Shown here in pieces: positions 37,006 through 45,429 of a DNA stretch of 64,000 bases; positions within the stretch are counted from its first letter, which is position 1; every line of letters begins with the position of its first letter. A program made the position numbers and the translations under genes. Under the pieces are notes generated by a model. That model was not told the origin of the DNA, did not search any database, and worked only from the letters and a program-made list of their open reading frames with translations. Source of the stretch: Paludibacter sp. (GTDB lineage: Bacteria > Bacteroidota > Bacteroidia > Bacteroidales > Paludibacteraceae); assembly GCA_019163375.1 (NCBI GenBank), contig JAFLKK010000007.1:678967-742966 (forward strand). The letters are read 5' to 3'.

Positions 37006-37179
37006 TTAATTGTTTTGAGAATTTATATGTTCTATAATTCCCGCCTTGCGGCGTTTTCCCATTCCTTTTCCCAATTTATATTGTATTGAGCTTGTCCCGG
37101 GAGTTTTAAAACAGTTTCCTAAACTGCGTCCTGTGCATGAACCTCTATTTTCAGGTCCTTTTCCATTTAATCTTGCCAT
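37006..37179 (-). CDS. Small Gly/Cys-containing protein (DUF5320-like) of the DUF134 operon
   Basis: A 57-codon gene runs from ATG at 37179 to TAA at 37006. The product begins MARLNGKGPENRGSCTGRSL and continues GNCFKTPG, then a basic GKGMGKRRKAG region. This is the pattern of the short MPRGDGTGP-type proteins (DUF5320-like) that sit beside NifX-like genes in anaerobes. It fits the gap between the MBL and NifX-like genes exactly (18 and 11 bases) and has GGAG upstream of its ATG. Both cysteines may bind a cluster. The function is unknown. Confidence 0.75.
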   Translation of the reverse strand: MARLNGKGPENRGSCTGRSLGNCFKTPGTSSIQYKLGKGMGKRRKAGIIEHINSQNN

Positions 37180-37197
37180 AGTACTCCGAATTTAGTT

Positions 37198-38028
37198 TTA
37201 TATAAATGAGATAGTATAACCGGTGTAAAACCGTGTCAGATTATCTTGCAACTTTTTCTTTAGTATGCCGTATACATTATCTCCTGTACAATGTCCGGTT
37301 ATGAAAGCAGTTTCAGGATAGAGCGAATGCATGCTCTCTGCAATCGTTGTTATATCACTCTCAGTTTCGTATTGACCTTTGGAGCCATCCAGCAGATGAA
37401 AGCCACCAATTAAAACAGAAACAGGTCTGTGCAGCGTTTGCTTTACCGAGTCCAATATGTTTAGTACCCCGCAATGTGCACAACCCGAATATACTACTAT
37501 CTTTTCAATGCCAAAGGTTATGATTAGTTCATGCTGAAAATCATCTGCAATAAGTTTATCCTCATGCTTCCTCATTAATGTTTTATTGGCTTTTGGAGAA
37601 GGGAAATCATGCATTTTAGCCGCAAAAACGTGAATTTCATTTTCTATAAGCATCTCATTATCTACAAACAAAAAACGATTTTCAATACCTTCTATATCTA
37701 TATCAGTTCCTATTTTCTTTATTCCATTTCGAGAAGAGAAAAACCGATATGAAAGGGCCTGTCTGGAAATAATAATTTGTGCTTCGCTATTTATTTCTAA
37801 AAAAGCCTGCAACCCCCCTGTATGATCAGAGTGTCCATGCGAGATAAATACGTAATCAACGTCTTTCAGATTAATATTCAGTTTCTCGGCATTGCGAATA
37901 AACCGGTTAGAAGCACCCGTATCAAGTAGACATTTGTACTTATCTGTTTCCATATAAATACAGAGGCCATGCTCGCTTTCAAGAGATTCATCTACCTGTC
38001 TGTTATCAGATAAAACAACTAGTTTCAT
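37198..38028 (-). CDS. Metallo-beta-lactamase-fold hydrolase (COG1237-like)
   Basis: The 276-residue protein has the MBL motif as FISHGHSDHTGGLQ near residue 62 and further metal-ligand positions in SGCAHCGVLNIL and ITGHC. The overall pattern matches the COG1237 group, which includes the beta-ribofuranosylaminobenzene 5'-phosphate synthase-like proteins linked to pterin metabolism in archaea. In bacteria the substrate is unknown. Its start is five bases after the DUF134 stop, so the two are co-translated. Confidence 0.88.
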   Translation of the reverse strand: MKLVVLSDNRQVDESLESEHGLCIYMETDKYKCLLDTGASNRFIRNAEKLNINLKDVDYVFISHGHSDHTGGLQAFLEINSEAQIIISRQALSYRFFSSRNGIKKIGTDIDIEGIENRFLFVDNEMLIENEIHVFAAKMHDFPSPKANKTLMRKHEDKLIADDFQHELIITFGIEKIVVYSGCAHCGVLNILDSVKQTLHRPVSVLIGGFHLLDGSKGQYETESDITTIAESMHSLYPETAFITGHCTGDNVYGILKKKLQDNLTRFYTGYTISFI

Positions 38029-38033
38029 ATATT

Positions 38034-38480
38034 TTATTTCTGACCTTTATCTAAGCTTAATTCTTTTTCTGACTTTTCATTTATTGCAGATAGTTCATCG
38101 TTACCAAAATTTTTACAATCCTTACAACGAACATGATTTTCTAATCCATCAATCAATTTAAAACAGCGTTTGCACCTAAACCACTGACGGTCGAACCTTA
38201 CATTTCCTCCTTCAATAGTAATCATTTTTCCTTCTACCAATGCCTGAGCAATGGTTTTTCTTCCCTTTTCGTAGATTCGTGTCAACGTGGGGCGCGAAAC
38301 ATTCATTTGCCCGGCAGCCTGATCTTGATTCATCCCCTCATAATCGAGCAATCGAATAGCTTCGTATTCGTCAATCTGGAGTGATACAGAGCTGAGTAAG
38401 TTACGAGGAATACCGAAAGGCTTAAACCCCTGCATTAGTGGCGGATTACATATTTTTCTATCTTGTTTTGGTCGAGCCAT
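38034..38480 (-). CDS. DUF134 family helix-turn-helix regulator
   Basis: The 148-residue protein begins MARPKQDRKICNPP and has the DUF134 core KPFGIPR, IDEYEAIRLLDYEGMNQ, and a sigma-factor-like HTH (QDQAAGQMNVSRPTLTRIYE, about residues 56-75). A C-terminal four-Cys pattern (CKRCFKLIDG and VRCKDCKNFG) looks like a zinc or iron-sulfur site. It is first in a tightly packed operon and probably regulates it. DUF134 proteins commonly accompany NifX-like cofactor proteins in anaerobes. Confidence 0.92.
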   Translation of the reverse strand: MARPKQDRKICNPPLMQGFKPFGIPRNLLSSVSLQIDEYEAIRLLDYEGMNQDQAAGQMNVSRPTLTRIYEKGRKTIAQALVEGKMITIEGGNVRFDRQWFRCKRCFKLIDGLENHVRCKDCKNFGNDELSAINEKSEKELSLDKGQK

Positions 38481-38507
38481 ACTGTATATTATCTAATTTT
38501 ATGCGTG

Positions 38508-38539
38508 CAAAGGTACAAATAGTTTTGAACTTATGTTCA
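38508..38539 (-). promoter_or_regulatory. Promoter with palindromic operator candidate for the DUF134 operon
   Basis: On the minus strand TACCTTTG (38508-38515) is a good -7 box. Ten bases upstream of it lies the palindrome TGAAC-TTAT-GTTCA (38526-38539), with another GTTCA at 38545-38549. The palindrome covers the -33 region, a natural position for autoregulation by the DUF134 protein. Confidence 0.5.
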
Positions 38540-38560
38540 TTATTGTTCAGAAAAATAAAA

Positions 38561-38592
38561 AAAAGAGAAGTCGGATGTCCAACTTCTCTTTT
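38561..38592 (-). terminator. Terminator after amt
   Basis: An 11-base stem (38561-38571 and 38582-38592) is followed on the minus strand by a run of T residues, 35 bases after the amt stop codon. Confidence 0.85.
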
Positions 38593-38626
38593 AATCATTA
38601 TGTATTTAGTTTCCGCTTATTGCCAA

Positions 38627-39949
38627 CTATTTAGTTCTGAAATCAAATGCCTCTTCTCCATGTTGTGTCAGGTCAAGTCCTTTTTCTTCTTGTTCAGGCG
38701 TTACACGCATAGGCAAAATCATATCGGTAACTTTGTACAATACATATGAACCTGCGAAAGTGAAAATACTAACCAGTACCAAAGCCAACAAGTGAAAAAG
38801 GAAAGTATGTGTTTGACCTGATGTCAAACCAACGTTTTTGGCAAAAACACCTGTTAGAATCATTCCCACAATACCACCCAGTCCGTGGCATGAAAACACA
38901 TCAAGCGTATCGTCGATATTGCTTTTCGATTTATAGCGAACCGCTGTGTAACTTACCATAGCAGCCACGAAACCGATAAAAATACTTTGACCAACCGTAA
39001 CAAAACCTGCCGCCGGTGTAATGGCCACAAGTCCTACTACTGCTCCTACGGCAGCTCCCACAGCAGAACGTTTTTTACCCAATGCTCCATCGCCCAATAG
39101 CCAGGTAAGCATAGCCGTTGCCGAAGCAATATTTGTATTTACAAAGGCGGTGGTAGCTACTCCATCGGCAGCTAAAGCAGATCCAGCATTGAAACCAAAC
39201 CAGCCGAACCAAAGCAGCCCGGTTCCCAGCAAGATATAAGGAATATTTGTCGGTTCGTTTTCTGTTTTCCCTTTCCTGCGACCTAAGAACATAGCACCAC
39301 TCAACGCAGCAAAGCCGGCAGAGATATGAACAACCGTTCCACCCGCAAAATCAAGAACGCCCCAGTTGCGCAAAATGCCATCGGGATGCCAGGTCATGTG
39401 AGCCAACGGAGCATAAATAAACAGAGAGAACAGGCAAATGAAAAGCAACAAGGAAGAAAAGCGAACACGCTCTGCTAATCCTCCGGTAATCAACGCTGGT
39501 GTGATAATGGCAAATTTTAGTTGGAACATGGCAAACAATGCAAAAGGAATAGTGGCTGCAAAAGCAGGATTTGGTGCTACTCCAACATTTTTGAAAAAAG
39601 CAAATGTGAAAGGATTACCAATAAAACCACCGATGCTATCGCCAAAAGCCAAGCTAAAGCCAATAACCACCCAAAGTACGCTTATGATACCCAGTGCAAC
39701 AAAACTTTGCAATAAAGTAGACACGAGATTTTTGTAGCGAACCATTCCACCATAAAAAAAGGCCAAACCCGGTGTCATTAAAAGCACCAGAGCCGAAGCC
39801 ATAAGCATCCATGCCGTATCGGCATGATCAATTACTACCCCTTCGGGAATTTCATTTGCATAGGTCACCGGAATAAGTGACAATATTGCAATTACAGCCA
39901 GTAATAAAAATGGAAGTTTATACTTCCACCTAACTTTTTCTTGTTTCAT
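38627..39949 (-). CDS. amt: Ammonium transporter (Amt/MEP/Rh family)
   Basis: The 440-residue protein has a cleavable-looking N-terminal signal segment followed by 11 membrane helices. Amt signatures include MTPGLAFFYGGMVRYKN, the GGTVVHISAGFAALSGA motif with the first channel His, and FSCHGLGGIVGM with the second. It conducts ammonium or ammonia into the cell for assimilation. No PII (glnB/glnK) gene adjoins it, which is unusual. A minus-strand TACTTTTG box at 40039-40046 is a likely -7 element. Confidence 0.96.
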   Translation of the reverse strand: MKQEKVRWKYKLPFLLLAVIAILSLIPVTYANEIPEGVVIDHADTAWMLMASALVLLMTPGLAFFYGGMVRYKNLVSTLLQSFVALGIISVLWVVIGFSLAFGDSIGGFIGNPFTFAFFKNVGVAPNPAFAATIPFALFAMFQLKFAIITPALITGGLAERVRFSSLLLFICLFSLFIYAPLAHMTWHPDGILRNWGVLDFAGGTVVHISAGFAALSGAMFLGRRKGKTENEPTNIPYILLGTGLLWFGWFGFNAGSALAADGVATTAFVNTNIASATAMLTWLLGDGALGKKRSAVGAAVGAVVGLVAITPAAGFVTVGQSIFIGFVAAMVSYTAVRYKSKSNIDDTLDVFSCHGLGGIVGMILTGVFAKNVGLTSGQTHTFLFHLLALVLVSIFTFAGSYVLYKVTDMILPMRVTPEQEEKGLDLTQHGEEAFDFRTK

Positions 39950-40038
39950 TGTTTTGTATTTATGATAATAAAAATATGCTTACTTTCTTTTTGTCGGTTT
40001 TATATGAGTTGCGCTGTCAAAATAATTCGAATTTTGCG

Positions 40039-40046
40039 CAAAAGTA
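40039..40046 (-). promoter_or_regulatory. -7 element for amt
   Basis: The minus strand reads TACTTTTG, about 90 bases upstream of the amt start. The -33 element is unclear. Confidence 0.45.
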
Positions 40047-40115
40047 ATAAATATTCTCGAATTTACAGAATCTAACTTACATTCATCGTAAAAATACGTA
40101 ACCTCATGATTCGAA

Positions 40116-40155
40116 AAAGCCACTCAATGCGCATTCCAACGCACCAAGTGGCTTT
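40116..40155 (-). terminator. Terminator after the 40176-40703 gene
   Basis: AAAGCCACT at 40116-40124 pairs with AGTGGCTTT at 40147-40155, with T residues after the stem on the minus strand. Confidence 0.6.
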
Positions 40156-40175
40156 CTTTGCTAACTGTTATTAGT

Positions 40176-40703
40176 CTATTTTTCTAAAATTGCTTTTAAT
40201 TGTTGTGCCTCCGACAACGAATGTAGTTTAGGTGAAGTGATATTTACCGACTGATTCGAAATATAAGCGATCACTTGCGATAAACAAAGATCTCCATTTC
40301 TTGTGGCCAGAACCCTTAGTCGTAATCCGGAACTAACCGATGATTTAAGATTCATTATCTCATTCAACGATCCCGATTCAATCAATGCCACTAATTTACT
40401 TTGCTCTTTTACATCGAAATATAGTTCTGATGTATTCAATTTCTGGTCAGTCTCTAACGATACATAGTGGCTCTTCCTGAAAAAGAACAACAATATGCCG
40501 ATGGTAAGAAATATAAATCCAAGAATAAAAAGTAAATGTGGGAGTGTATCACTTGTTTGCCACTCGAAGGAAGTGTACGTAATAAATGATACGATGCTAA
40601 TTGTGATTAATAACAGGCTCTTTAGTGCTGAGCTTTTCTTTTTATATACTGTTTTTGGTTCCATGTTATCTAAAACATGTTCTATTGATTCATTTTTTTG
40701 CAT
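40176..40703 (-). CDS. Hypothetical membrane protein
   Basis: I do not recognise this 175-residue protein. It has a charged N-terminus of about 28 residues, two membrane helices (about 29-47 and 56-75), a short basic turn FFFRKSH, and a soluble C-terminal domain of about 95 residues with alternating hydrophobics (GLRLRVLATRNGDLCLSQVI). The layout suggests an inner-membrane protein with a cytoplasmic domain. Its start is 15 bases from a perfect 12-base inverted repeat. Confidence 0.75.
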   Translation of the reverse strand: MQKNESIEHVLDNMEPKTVYKKKSSALKSLLLITISIVSFITYTSFEWQTSDTLPHLLFILGFIFLTIGILLFFFRKSHYVSLETDQKLNTSELYFDVKEQSKLVALIESGSLNEIMNLKSSVSSGLRLRVLATRNGDLCLSQVIAYISNQSVNITSPKLHSLSEAQQLKAILEK

Positions 40704-40717
40704 AACGATATAGTAGT

Positions 40718-40748
40718 GTTTGTGAACATAACAAGCATGTTCACAAAC
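40718..40748. repeat. Perfect 12-base inverted repeat upstream of the membrane protein gene
   Basis: GTTTGTGAACAT at 40718-40729 and ATGTTCACAAAC at 40737-40748 with a 7-base spacer. No T run follows on either strand, so it looks more like an operator or an mRNA hairpin than a terminator. Confidence 0.6.
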
Positions 40749-40821
40749 TATTATTTGTAACTTAATTGATTCTTTTTGAAATTTTGTTCTGAAAGAACGT
40801 TTTGGGGAAATGCTCAGGAAA

Positions 40822-41211
40822 TCAAATCAGGAGCTTACGAAGGTGGTATAAGTAATACCCATCTAACTGCTTAAACGCGGATGTAAGCGAAAAAACGCTG
40901 TCAAATTTAAAATAACGAAGCAATGCTATTTGTTGTAAATAGCTAACGCGAAATGCATTCGTTGACGAGGTAGTAACCCGGCTAGGGAAACATTGAAGTA
41001 AGTTAGTCAACCGAACCTGTTCGTTTCTCATGCCTACTGCAACCATCGCATCGGCACTCGAAAAGTACGAATGTTGCTGTTCAGGTATGGTTTGTTTTTG
41101 CGTGGTGGAGCATGTCTGCGGTAAAACACGTTCGCTTCTAAGCACAGATGTGGTATTCACTCCCATAAAGAGCGAAACGACAACCAAACAATAGATTAGA
41201 AACTGCTTCAT
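40822..41211 (-). CDS. Hypothetical small secreted protein
   Basis: I do not recognise this 129-residue protein. It begins with a signal-like segment (MKQFLIYCLVVVSLFMGVN). The rest has no repeats or membrane segments; it is Ser/Thr/Gln-rich in the middle and ends with aromatic residues (QLDGYYLYHLRKLLI). It lies divergent to ppnP. The frame is long for its surroundings and has a plausible signal, but the low-information content leaves doubt. Confidence 0.55.
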   Translation of the reverse strand: MKQFLIYCLVVVSLFMGVNTTSVLRSERVLPQTCSTTQKQTIPEQQHSYFSSADAMVAVGMRNEQVRLTNLLQCFPSRVTTSSTNAFRVSYLQQIALLRYFKFDSVFSLTSAFKQLDGYYLYHLRKLLI

Positions 41212-41274
41212 GACACAAAAATACTAAATTTCGAGCTCTTATGCAAGTTTTTATAATTTGAAGAGCACTGATGG

Positions 41275-41306
41275 TTTGCAACTTACGGGAAATAATTCTA
41301 CCTTTG
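41275..41306 (+). promoter_or_regulatory. Promoter for ppnP
   Basis: TTTG at 41275-41278, a 20-base spacer and TACCTTTG at 41299-41306: a full Bacteroidetes consensus about 60 bases before the ATG. Confidence 0.75.
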
Positions 41307-41366
41307 CAATAAAAATACAATTTTCGCCCTATTATTGCATATTAATAAATTAAATATACGAATATT

Positions 41367-41648
41367 ATGTTTAAAACAAATCAGTATTTCGATGGAACGG
41401 TAGTTTCTATCGGATTGGAATCAAATGAAGGAACCGCAACAGTAGGTGTAATGGCGGCAGGTGAGTATGAATTTGGCACTGACACAGTAGAAATTATGAC
41501 GGTAGTTTCGGGTCAACTTACTATCCAACAACCCGGTGAAACAGAATGGAAAACCTATACTAAATTCGAAAGTTTTGAAGTGGCTAAAGGTGTGAAATTC
41601 AAAGTAAAATGCGAGCAAGATACCCCTTATTTGTGTTTGTATAAATAA
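41367..41648 (+). CDS. ppnP: Pyrimidine/purine nucleoside phosphorylase (DUF1255/YaiE)
   Basis: The 93-residue cupin-like protein matches PpnP in length and motifs: NQYFDGTVVSIGLE near the N-terminus, GVMAAGEYEFGTD, and a C-terminal CEQDTPYLCLYK. PpnP phosphorolyses several nucleosides to a free base and ribose 1-phosphate. It has its own promoter and terminator and stands alone. Confidence 0.92.
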   Translation: MFKTNQYFDGTVVSIGLESNEGTATVGVMAAGEYEFGTDTVEIMTVVSGQLTIQQPGETEWKTYTKFESFEVAKGVKFKVKCEQDTPYLCLYK

Positions 41649-41676
41649 GGCCCTAAATCCCCAAAGGGACTTAAAG

Positions 41677-41713
41677 AAAGAGTTTGTTTCTGAATTGAGA
41701 CAAACTCTTTTTC
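41677..41713 (+). terminator. Terminator after ppnP
   Basis: A perfect 11-base stem (41677-41687 and 41700-41710) with further T residues. A short CCCTAAATCCCCAAAGGGAC element precedes it. Confidence 0.75.
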
Positions 41714-41737
41714 AGTTCATCAATTGACAACTATCCA

Positions 41738-41765
41738 TTGTCAACTAAAAAAAACAGTACCTTTG
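41738..41765 (+). promoter_or_regulatory. Candidate promoter for the HAD phosphatase gene
   Basis: TTG at 41738-41740, a 17-base spacer and TACCTTTG at 41758-41765. A TTGACAA/TTGTCAA inverted repeat overlaps the -33 side (about 41723-41743). Confidence 0.55.
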
Positions 41766-41808
41766 CGGCGTTTTTTATTACCGATGATACATAATTGACA
41801 TTCAGAAA

Positions 41809-42621
41809 ATGACAACACAAAAATATAAAATGCTGGTACTCGACCTCGATGATACCCTTCTCAGAGACGATTACAGCATTTCTTCCCGAAACAAAGAATT
41901 ACTTTTCCAAGCACAGAACCAAGGTGTGAAAGTAGTATTGGCTTCCGGTCGACCTACTCCGGCTATGCTTCAATTTGCCGATGAATTAAAGTTATCACAT
42001 TACGATTCGTATATGATATCATTCAACGGGGCTGTAGTAACGTCGATGAAAGATAATGAAATTATGTTCGAAACGAGCCTGACAAACAAAGAAGTGCACA
42101 GCTTGTACGATTTTAGTGTGGACAACAACGTTCATATCATCACTTATTCCAATAAAGGGGTAATCAGCGAGACCGACTCGGAATACATCGATGTGGAGAT
42201 CAACCTCACGGGTATGCATCATCACAAAGTACCTTCGTTCAAGTCCGAAGTGACAGGTAGCGCTGTAAAATGCATCTTGTTGGAGCATCCTGATTATTTG
42301 AAAGAGGTTGAAAAGAAACTAAAAGCCGAACGCACCGATCTAAGTGTATCGCGCTCTAAACCCTTTTTTCTGGAAGTTATGCCACACGGCATTGACAAAG
42401 CAGCAAGTCTGGACTTTTTGGCAAAAAAGCTGGGCATCGAGCAGCACGAAGTGATAGCGGTAGGAAATGCCGGCAACGACTTATCTATGGTTCAATACGC
42501 CGGTCTGGGCATTTGGGTTGATAATGTGAGTGATGATTTACGTCATCAAGCCGATTATATTGTGGCTTCCAACGAAAATGATGGGGTGGCAGAGGTAATT
42601 GAGAAATTTATTCTGAGTTAG
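41809..42621 (+). CDS. Cof-type HAD-IIB family phosphatase
   Basis: The 270-residue protein has HAD motif I as LVLDLDDTLLRDD (nucleophile Asp), motif II in VVLASGRPTPAM, a type IIB cap, a motif III Lys in GIDKAASLDFL, and motif IV as VGNAGNDLSMV. In motif IV the usual first Asp of GDxxND is Asn, but the second Asp is kept, which is likely enough for magnesium binding. Cof-type enzymes dephosphorylate sugar phosphates, flavin or pyridoxal phosphates with broad specificity. It ends before a 206-base gap without a gene. Confidence 0.93.
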   Translation: MTTQKYKMLVLDLDDTLLRDDYSISSRNKELLFQAQNQGVKVVLASGRPTPAMLQFADELKLSHYDSYMISFNGAVVTSMKDNEIMFETSLTNKEVHSLYDFSVDNNVHIITYSNKGVISETDSEYIDVEINLTGMHHHKVPSFKSEVTGSAVKCILLEHPDYLKEVEKKLKAERTDLSVSRSKPFFLEVMPHGIDKAASLDFLAKKLGIEQHEVIAVGNAGNDLSMVQYAGLGIWVDNVSDDLRHQADYIVASNENDGVAEVIEKFILS

Positions 42622-42827
42622 GACAAGCTATTTCCCCGTAATTTTAAACCTCCGCTGGTTAGGGTATAAACAGTATCCGTTTCGCAATAATCGATTGCAC
42701 CAAAACCACTCCGACGACAACCACTGATTATTCCAAGTGTTGCGTCACAAGTGGTAAAAACGGTCATTAGACATGAAAATAAGTTCCAATGACTCGCGTT
42801 AATCAAATTGTGGGGTTCACCGATTCA

Positions 42828-43280
42828 CTATGACTGGCTTGTGTGAACTTTCAGAAGTTCAGGATTGTCTTCGAACTCGGCCATGGCCTTTCTCCATTCT
42901 TCGGAAATGGGACGGGTGGTTTTGGTTTTGGCATCAAAGCAAACCATCACCGTGCGGCACACACATTTCACTTCGTTGGTGTCAAGGTCGATAAGCTGCT
43001 GTAAAAGCTTGAAACTTTTGTTGCCTACCTCCACTACTGCCGTTTCCACCGCCACATTTTCGCCCGGATATACCGACAATAAAAAGCTTACCTCTATATG
43101 TCCAATTACCACTCCAACTTCCTTGCTAGCACTCATATTTGGCATCACCTCACTAAAATAAGAGGTTTTGCCTAAATCGAAAAACGAAAAATATACTGAG
43201 TTATTCACATGTCCCAATGCATCAAAATCATTAAAACGTAGTTGAATGGGGGTAATGTGTTTAAACCTAATTGTATCCAT
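42828..43280 (-). CDS. 4HBT-family acyl-CoA thioesterase
   Basis: The 150-residue hot-dog protein shows the 4HBT signature (QLRFNDFDALGHVNNSVYF) with the catalytic Asp, and a second segment, EVSFLLSVYPGENVAVE. It hydrolyses acyl-CoA thioesters in the cytoplasm. It lies 34 bases downstream of ovoA on the same strand, so it may be the last gene of the GNAT-ovoA transcript. No functional link is evident. Confidence 0.9.
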   Translation of the reverse strand: MDTIRFKHITPIQLRFNDFDALGHVNNSVYFSFFDLGKTSYFSEVMPNMSASKEVGVVIGHIEVSFLLSVYPGENVAVETAVVEVGNKSFKLLQQLIDLDTNEVKCVCRTVMVCFDAKTKTTRPISEEWRKAMAEFEDNPELLKVHTSQS

Positions 43281-43314
43281 ATTATAATTATTGCTTTAAT
43301 AAAACTGTCAACTA

Positions 43315-45426
43315 TCAATTGCTTTTCTTCTTCCATACGCTCACTTCCGATAACCTCAATTCGCTGATACGAGAGGATTTACGAAGGGTAAGTGGCAGGT
43401 CAAACGGCCTGTTTTCCAGCGTGAAATGTGTGTTGAGTATAGCCTGCATTCCATCAAAGGACGAAACGGGTTCGCCATCTTTTTTGAATCCGCCCGGCCA
43501 GTGTGCCCGTTTTACTTCGTGATGTTCCCACTCGTAGGTACTGGCTATAATCAGTGTTCCGTTTTCGTTTAGTCGTTCGTGAATGTTTTGCAGAAAAAGG
43601 ATAGGACATATCAGTTCTTCCAGTAGGTTGGGTACAATAATCAGGTCGTAACCGCTGTAAATCGGTTTTAGGTTATTGGCATCTGCCTGCATAAACAGTA
43701 TATTGTTTTTACCGTTTTCCAGTCCCATATCCGAAAGTACTATATCACGGTAAAAAACCAGTTCACCTTCGTCCTTCACTATGTAACGTATAAATCCTTT
43801 TTCTTGTAGTTTAATCGGCATACGAATAAATCGGGTAGAGAAATCAAGAGCTGTTACATCTTCGAAATGTTGTGCCAACTCAAATGCCATGCGTCCGGTG
43901 TCGGCATTTAAGTCCAGCACTTTGATATCCTTTTTGCCCTTCATAGTTTCGATGGACGTTTTAGCCAGTTGTACCGAAAAATTTGGGCAGCTGGCAAAGG
44001 CATCACCCCAGTTTACTTCGCAGGAGTTGGCCACTTCTACGTCCATCTCGTATTCATCGTTGTGGATGCTGAGCGGCGTTTCAGACTGCACCATCCGGAA
44101 TCCGGCATGCTGGTAGAAATGGCGACGGAAGGCATAGCGCGCATCACGTATAGCTTCATTGCCCGTTGATATCCACGATCCACCTTTGATAAGGTTGTGC
44201 TTGCCATCAAAGGTAGGAGTTGCAAAGTCGTCGTACATAGGATGTACCTTGAAACCCGCATATCCGGTGATGGGTGTTTCGGTCCATTGCCATACATTGC
44301 CGATTACATCGAAGAAATCGCCGGTTTTAAACTTGTCGACCGGACATGGCGAGGCATAATGTTCCAAATTGATATTTCCCGGTGCCACCGACCATTGCAG
44401 TTCGTCGGGTACCGCGCTGATTTCCGCTAATCGCATCCATTCGGCTTCGGTAGGCAAGCGGTAGGTTTTTCCTTCTTTGGCTGTTTTCCAGTTGCAGAAG
44501 GCTTTTGCTTCGAGATAATTAATCTCTACCGGCCAGTTCCAGGGCATGGGTATCTCTTCGGCTACAAGGCGCAGGCGATATGTATCTTCTTCTTTTCTCC
44601 AAAAAAGGGGCATTTCGGCTTCCTTAAAGCTACACCAGTTCCAACCCTCTTCTGTCCAATAGCTTTTGTCTTTATACCCGCCATCGTTTACAAAGCAGAG
44701 GAATTCCCCATTAGAGACAAGGTATTTAGAGGTATAGAAATCTTCTACCTTCTCGGTATAATGGCCGTATTCCAAATCCCATCCGTAGAGTGCATCGTCG
44801 AAGGGCTTGCCCAACTGCATCTGTGCACCTGTTACCGGTAGAAGTTCGTTTTGTGGAGCATTACCGGACTCGGTACATATCTTTCCAAACTTATCTGCCA
44901 CTACTTCGTCCAATGGAAGTTGACGAATAAGGACTGATGAAGTTTCCAGATGAATACGTTCATGTTCAATACCCATCAGAATAATCCATTGCGGATCGTT
45001 CCAGTTGATGGGTAAGGTGAGGGGGGTGGTGAGAATTACGTTTTCAATCAGTTCTTTGGCTTTGTTGCGGTAGTCGCGCACGGCATCTACACTGGGCCAG
45101 TTATAATGTTTCTCGTTCAAATCGTCCCAACTCATTTCATCCACGCCAATGGCAAAGATAGACTCAAAGGACGGATTGATCCGCGTATCGATAATTTTAG
45201 CCAGAAATAGTTTATTGATAAAAAATACGGCGGTGTGTCCGAAGTAAAATAACAATACATGACGCAGAGAATCACCGCGATGATAAAATACGTCGTCCGA
45301 CTTTAACTGCGTGTACAATTGTTCGTCAACAGCCCATGTCTTGCGGAAATACTGAAGAATTTCCTGTCGTTTGTCTTTCGTGTTTCCGGTTTTTAAATCA
45401 ATCGTTTTGGTCAATAAATCATTCAT
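43315..45426 (-). CDS. ovoA: 5-histidylcysteine sulfoxide synthase with C-terminal methyltransferase (OvoA)
   Basis: The 703-residue protein has the three domains of OvoA. The N-terminal DinB-like domain carries the iron-binding histidines: one in LLFYFGHTAVFFINKL and two in GIEHERIHLETSSVLIRQ. A formylglycine-generating-enzyme/sulfatase-modifying domain follows (VIGNVWQWTETP, KGGSWISTGNEAIRDARYAF). The C-terminus is a SAM methyltransferase (VLDLNADTGRMAFELAQHF). OvoA joins cysteine and histidine to the sulfoxide with O2 and iron, and methylates the thiohistidine to ovothiol A. A PLP lyase (OvoB) is also needed and is not in the window. The start is three bases after a GNAT gene. Confidence 0.95.
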   Translation of the reverse strand: MNDLLTKTIDLKTGNTKDKRQEILQYFRKTWAVDEQLYTQLKSDDVFYHRGDSLRHVLLFYFGHTAVFFINKLFLAKIIDTRINPSFESIFAIGVDEMSWDDLNEKHYNWPSVDAVRDYRNKAKELIENVILTTPLTLPINWNDPQWIILMGIEHERIHLETSSVLIRQLPLDEVVADKFGKICTESGNAPQNELLPVTGAQMQLGKPFDDALYGWDLEYGHYTEKVEDFYTSKYLVSNGEFLCFVNDGGYKDKSYWTEEGWNWCSFKEAEMPLFWRKEEDTYRLRLVAEEIPMPWNWPVEINYLEAKAFCNWKTAKEGKTYRLPTEAEWMRLAEISAVPDELQWSVAPGNINLEHYASPCPVDKFKTGDFFDVIGNVWQWTETPITGYAGFKVHPMYDDFATPTFDGKHNLIKGGSWISTGNEAIRDARYAFRRHFYQHAGFRMVQSETPLSIHNDEYEMDVEVANSCEVNWGDAFASCPNFSVQLAKTSIETMKGKKDIKVLDLNADTGRMAFELAQHFEDVTALDFSTRFIRMPIKLQEKGFIRYIVKDEGELVFYRDIVLSDMGLENGKNNILFMQADANNLKPIYSGYDLIIVPNLLEELICPILFLQNIHERLNENGTLIIASTYEWEHHEVKRAHWPGGFKKDGEPVSSFDGMQAILNTHFTLENRPFDLPLTLRKSSRISELRLSEVSVWKKKSN

Positions 45427-45429
45427 ACT

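Noticed and set aside
42622..42827. A 62-codon minus-strand frame after the HAD gene
   Set aside because: It overlaps the HAD stop codon, lacks a start context and has no recognisable composition.
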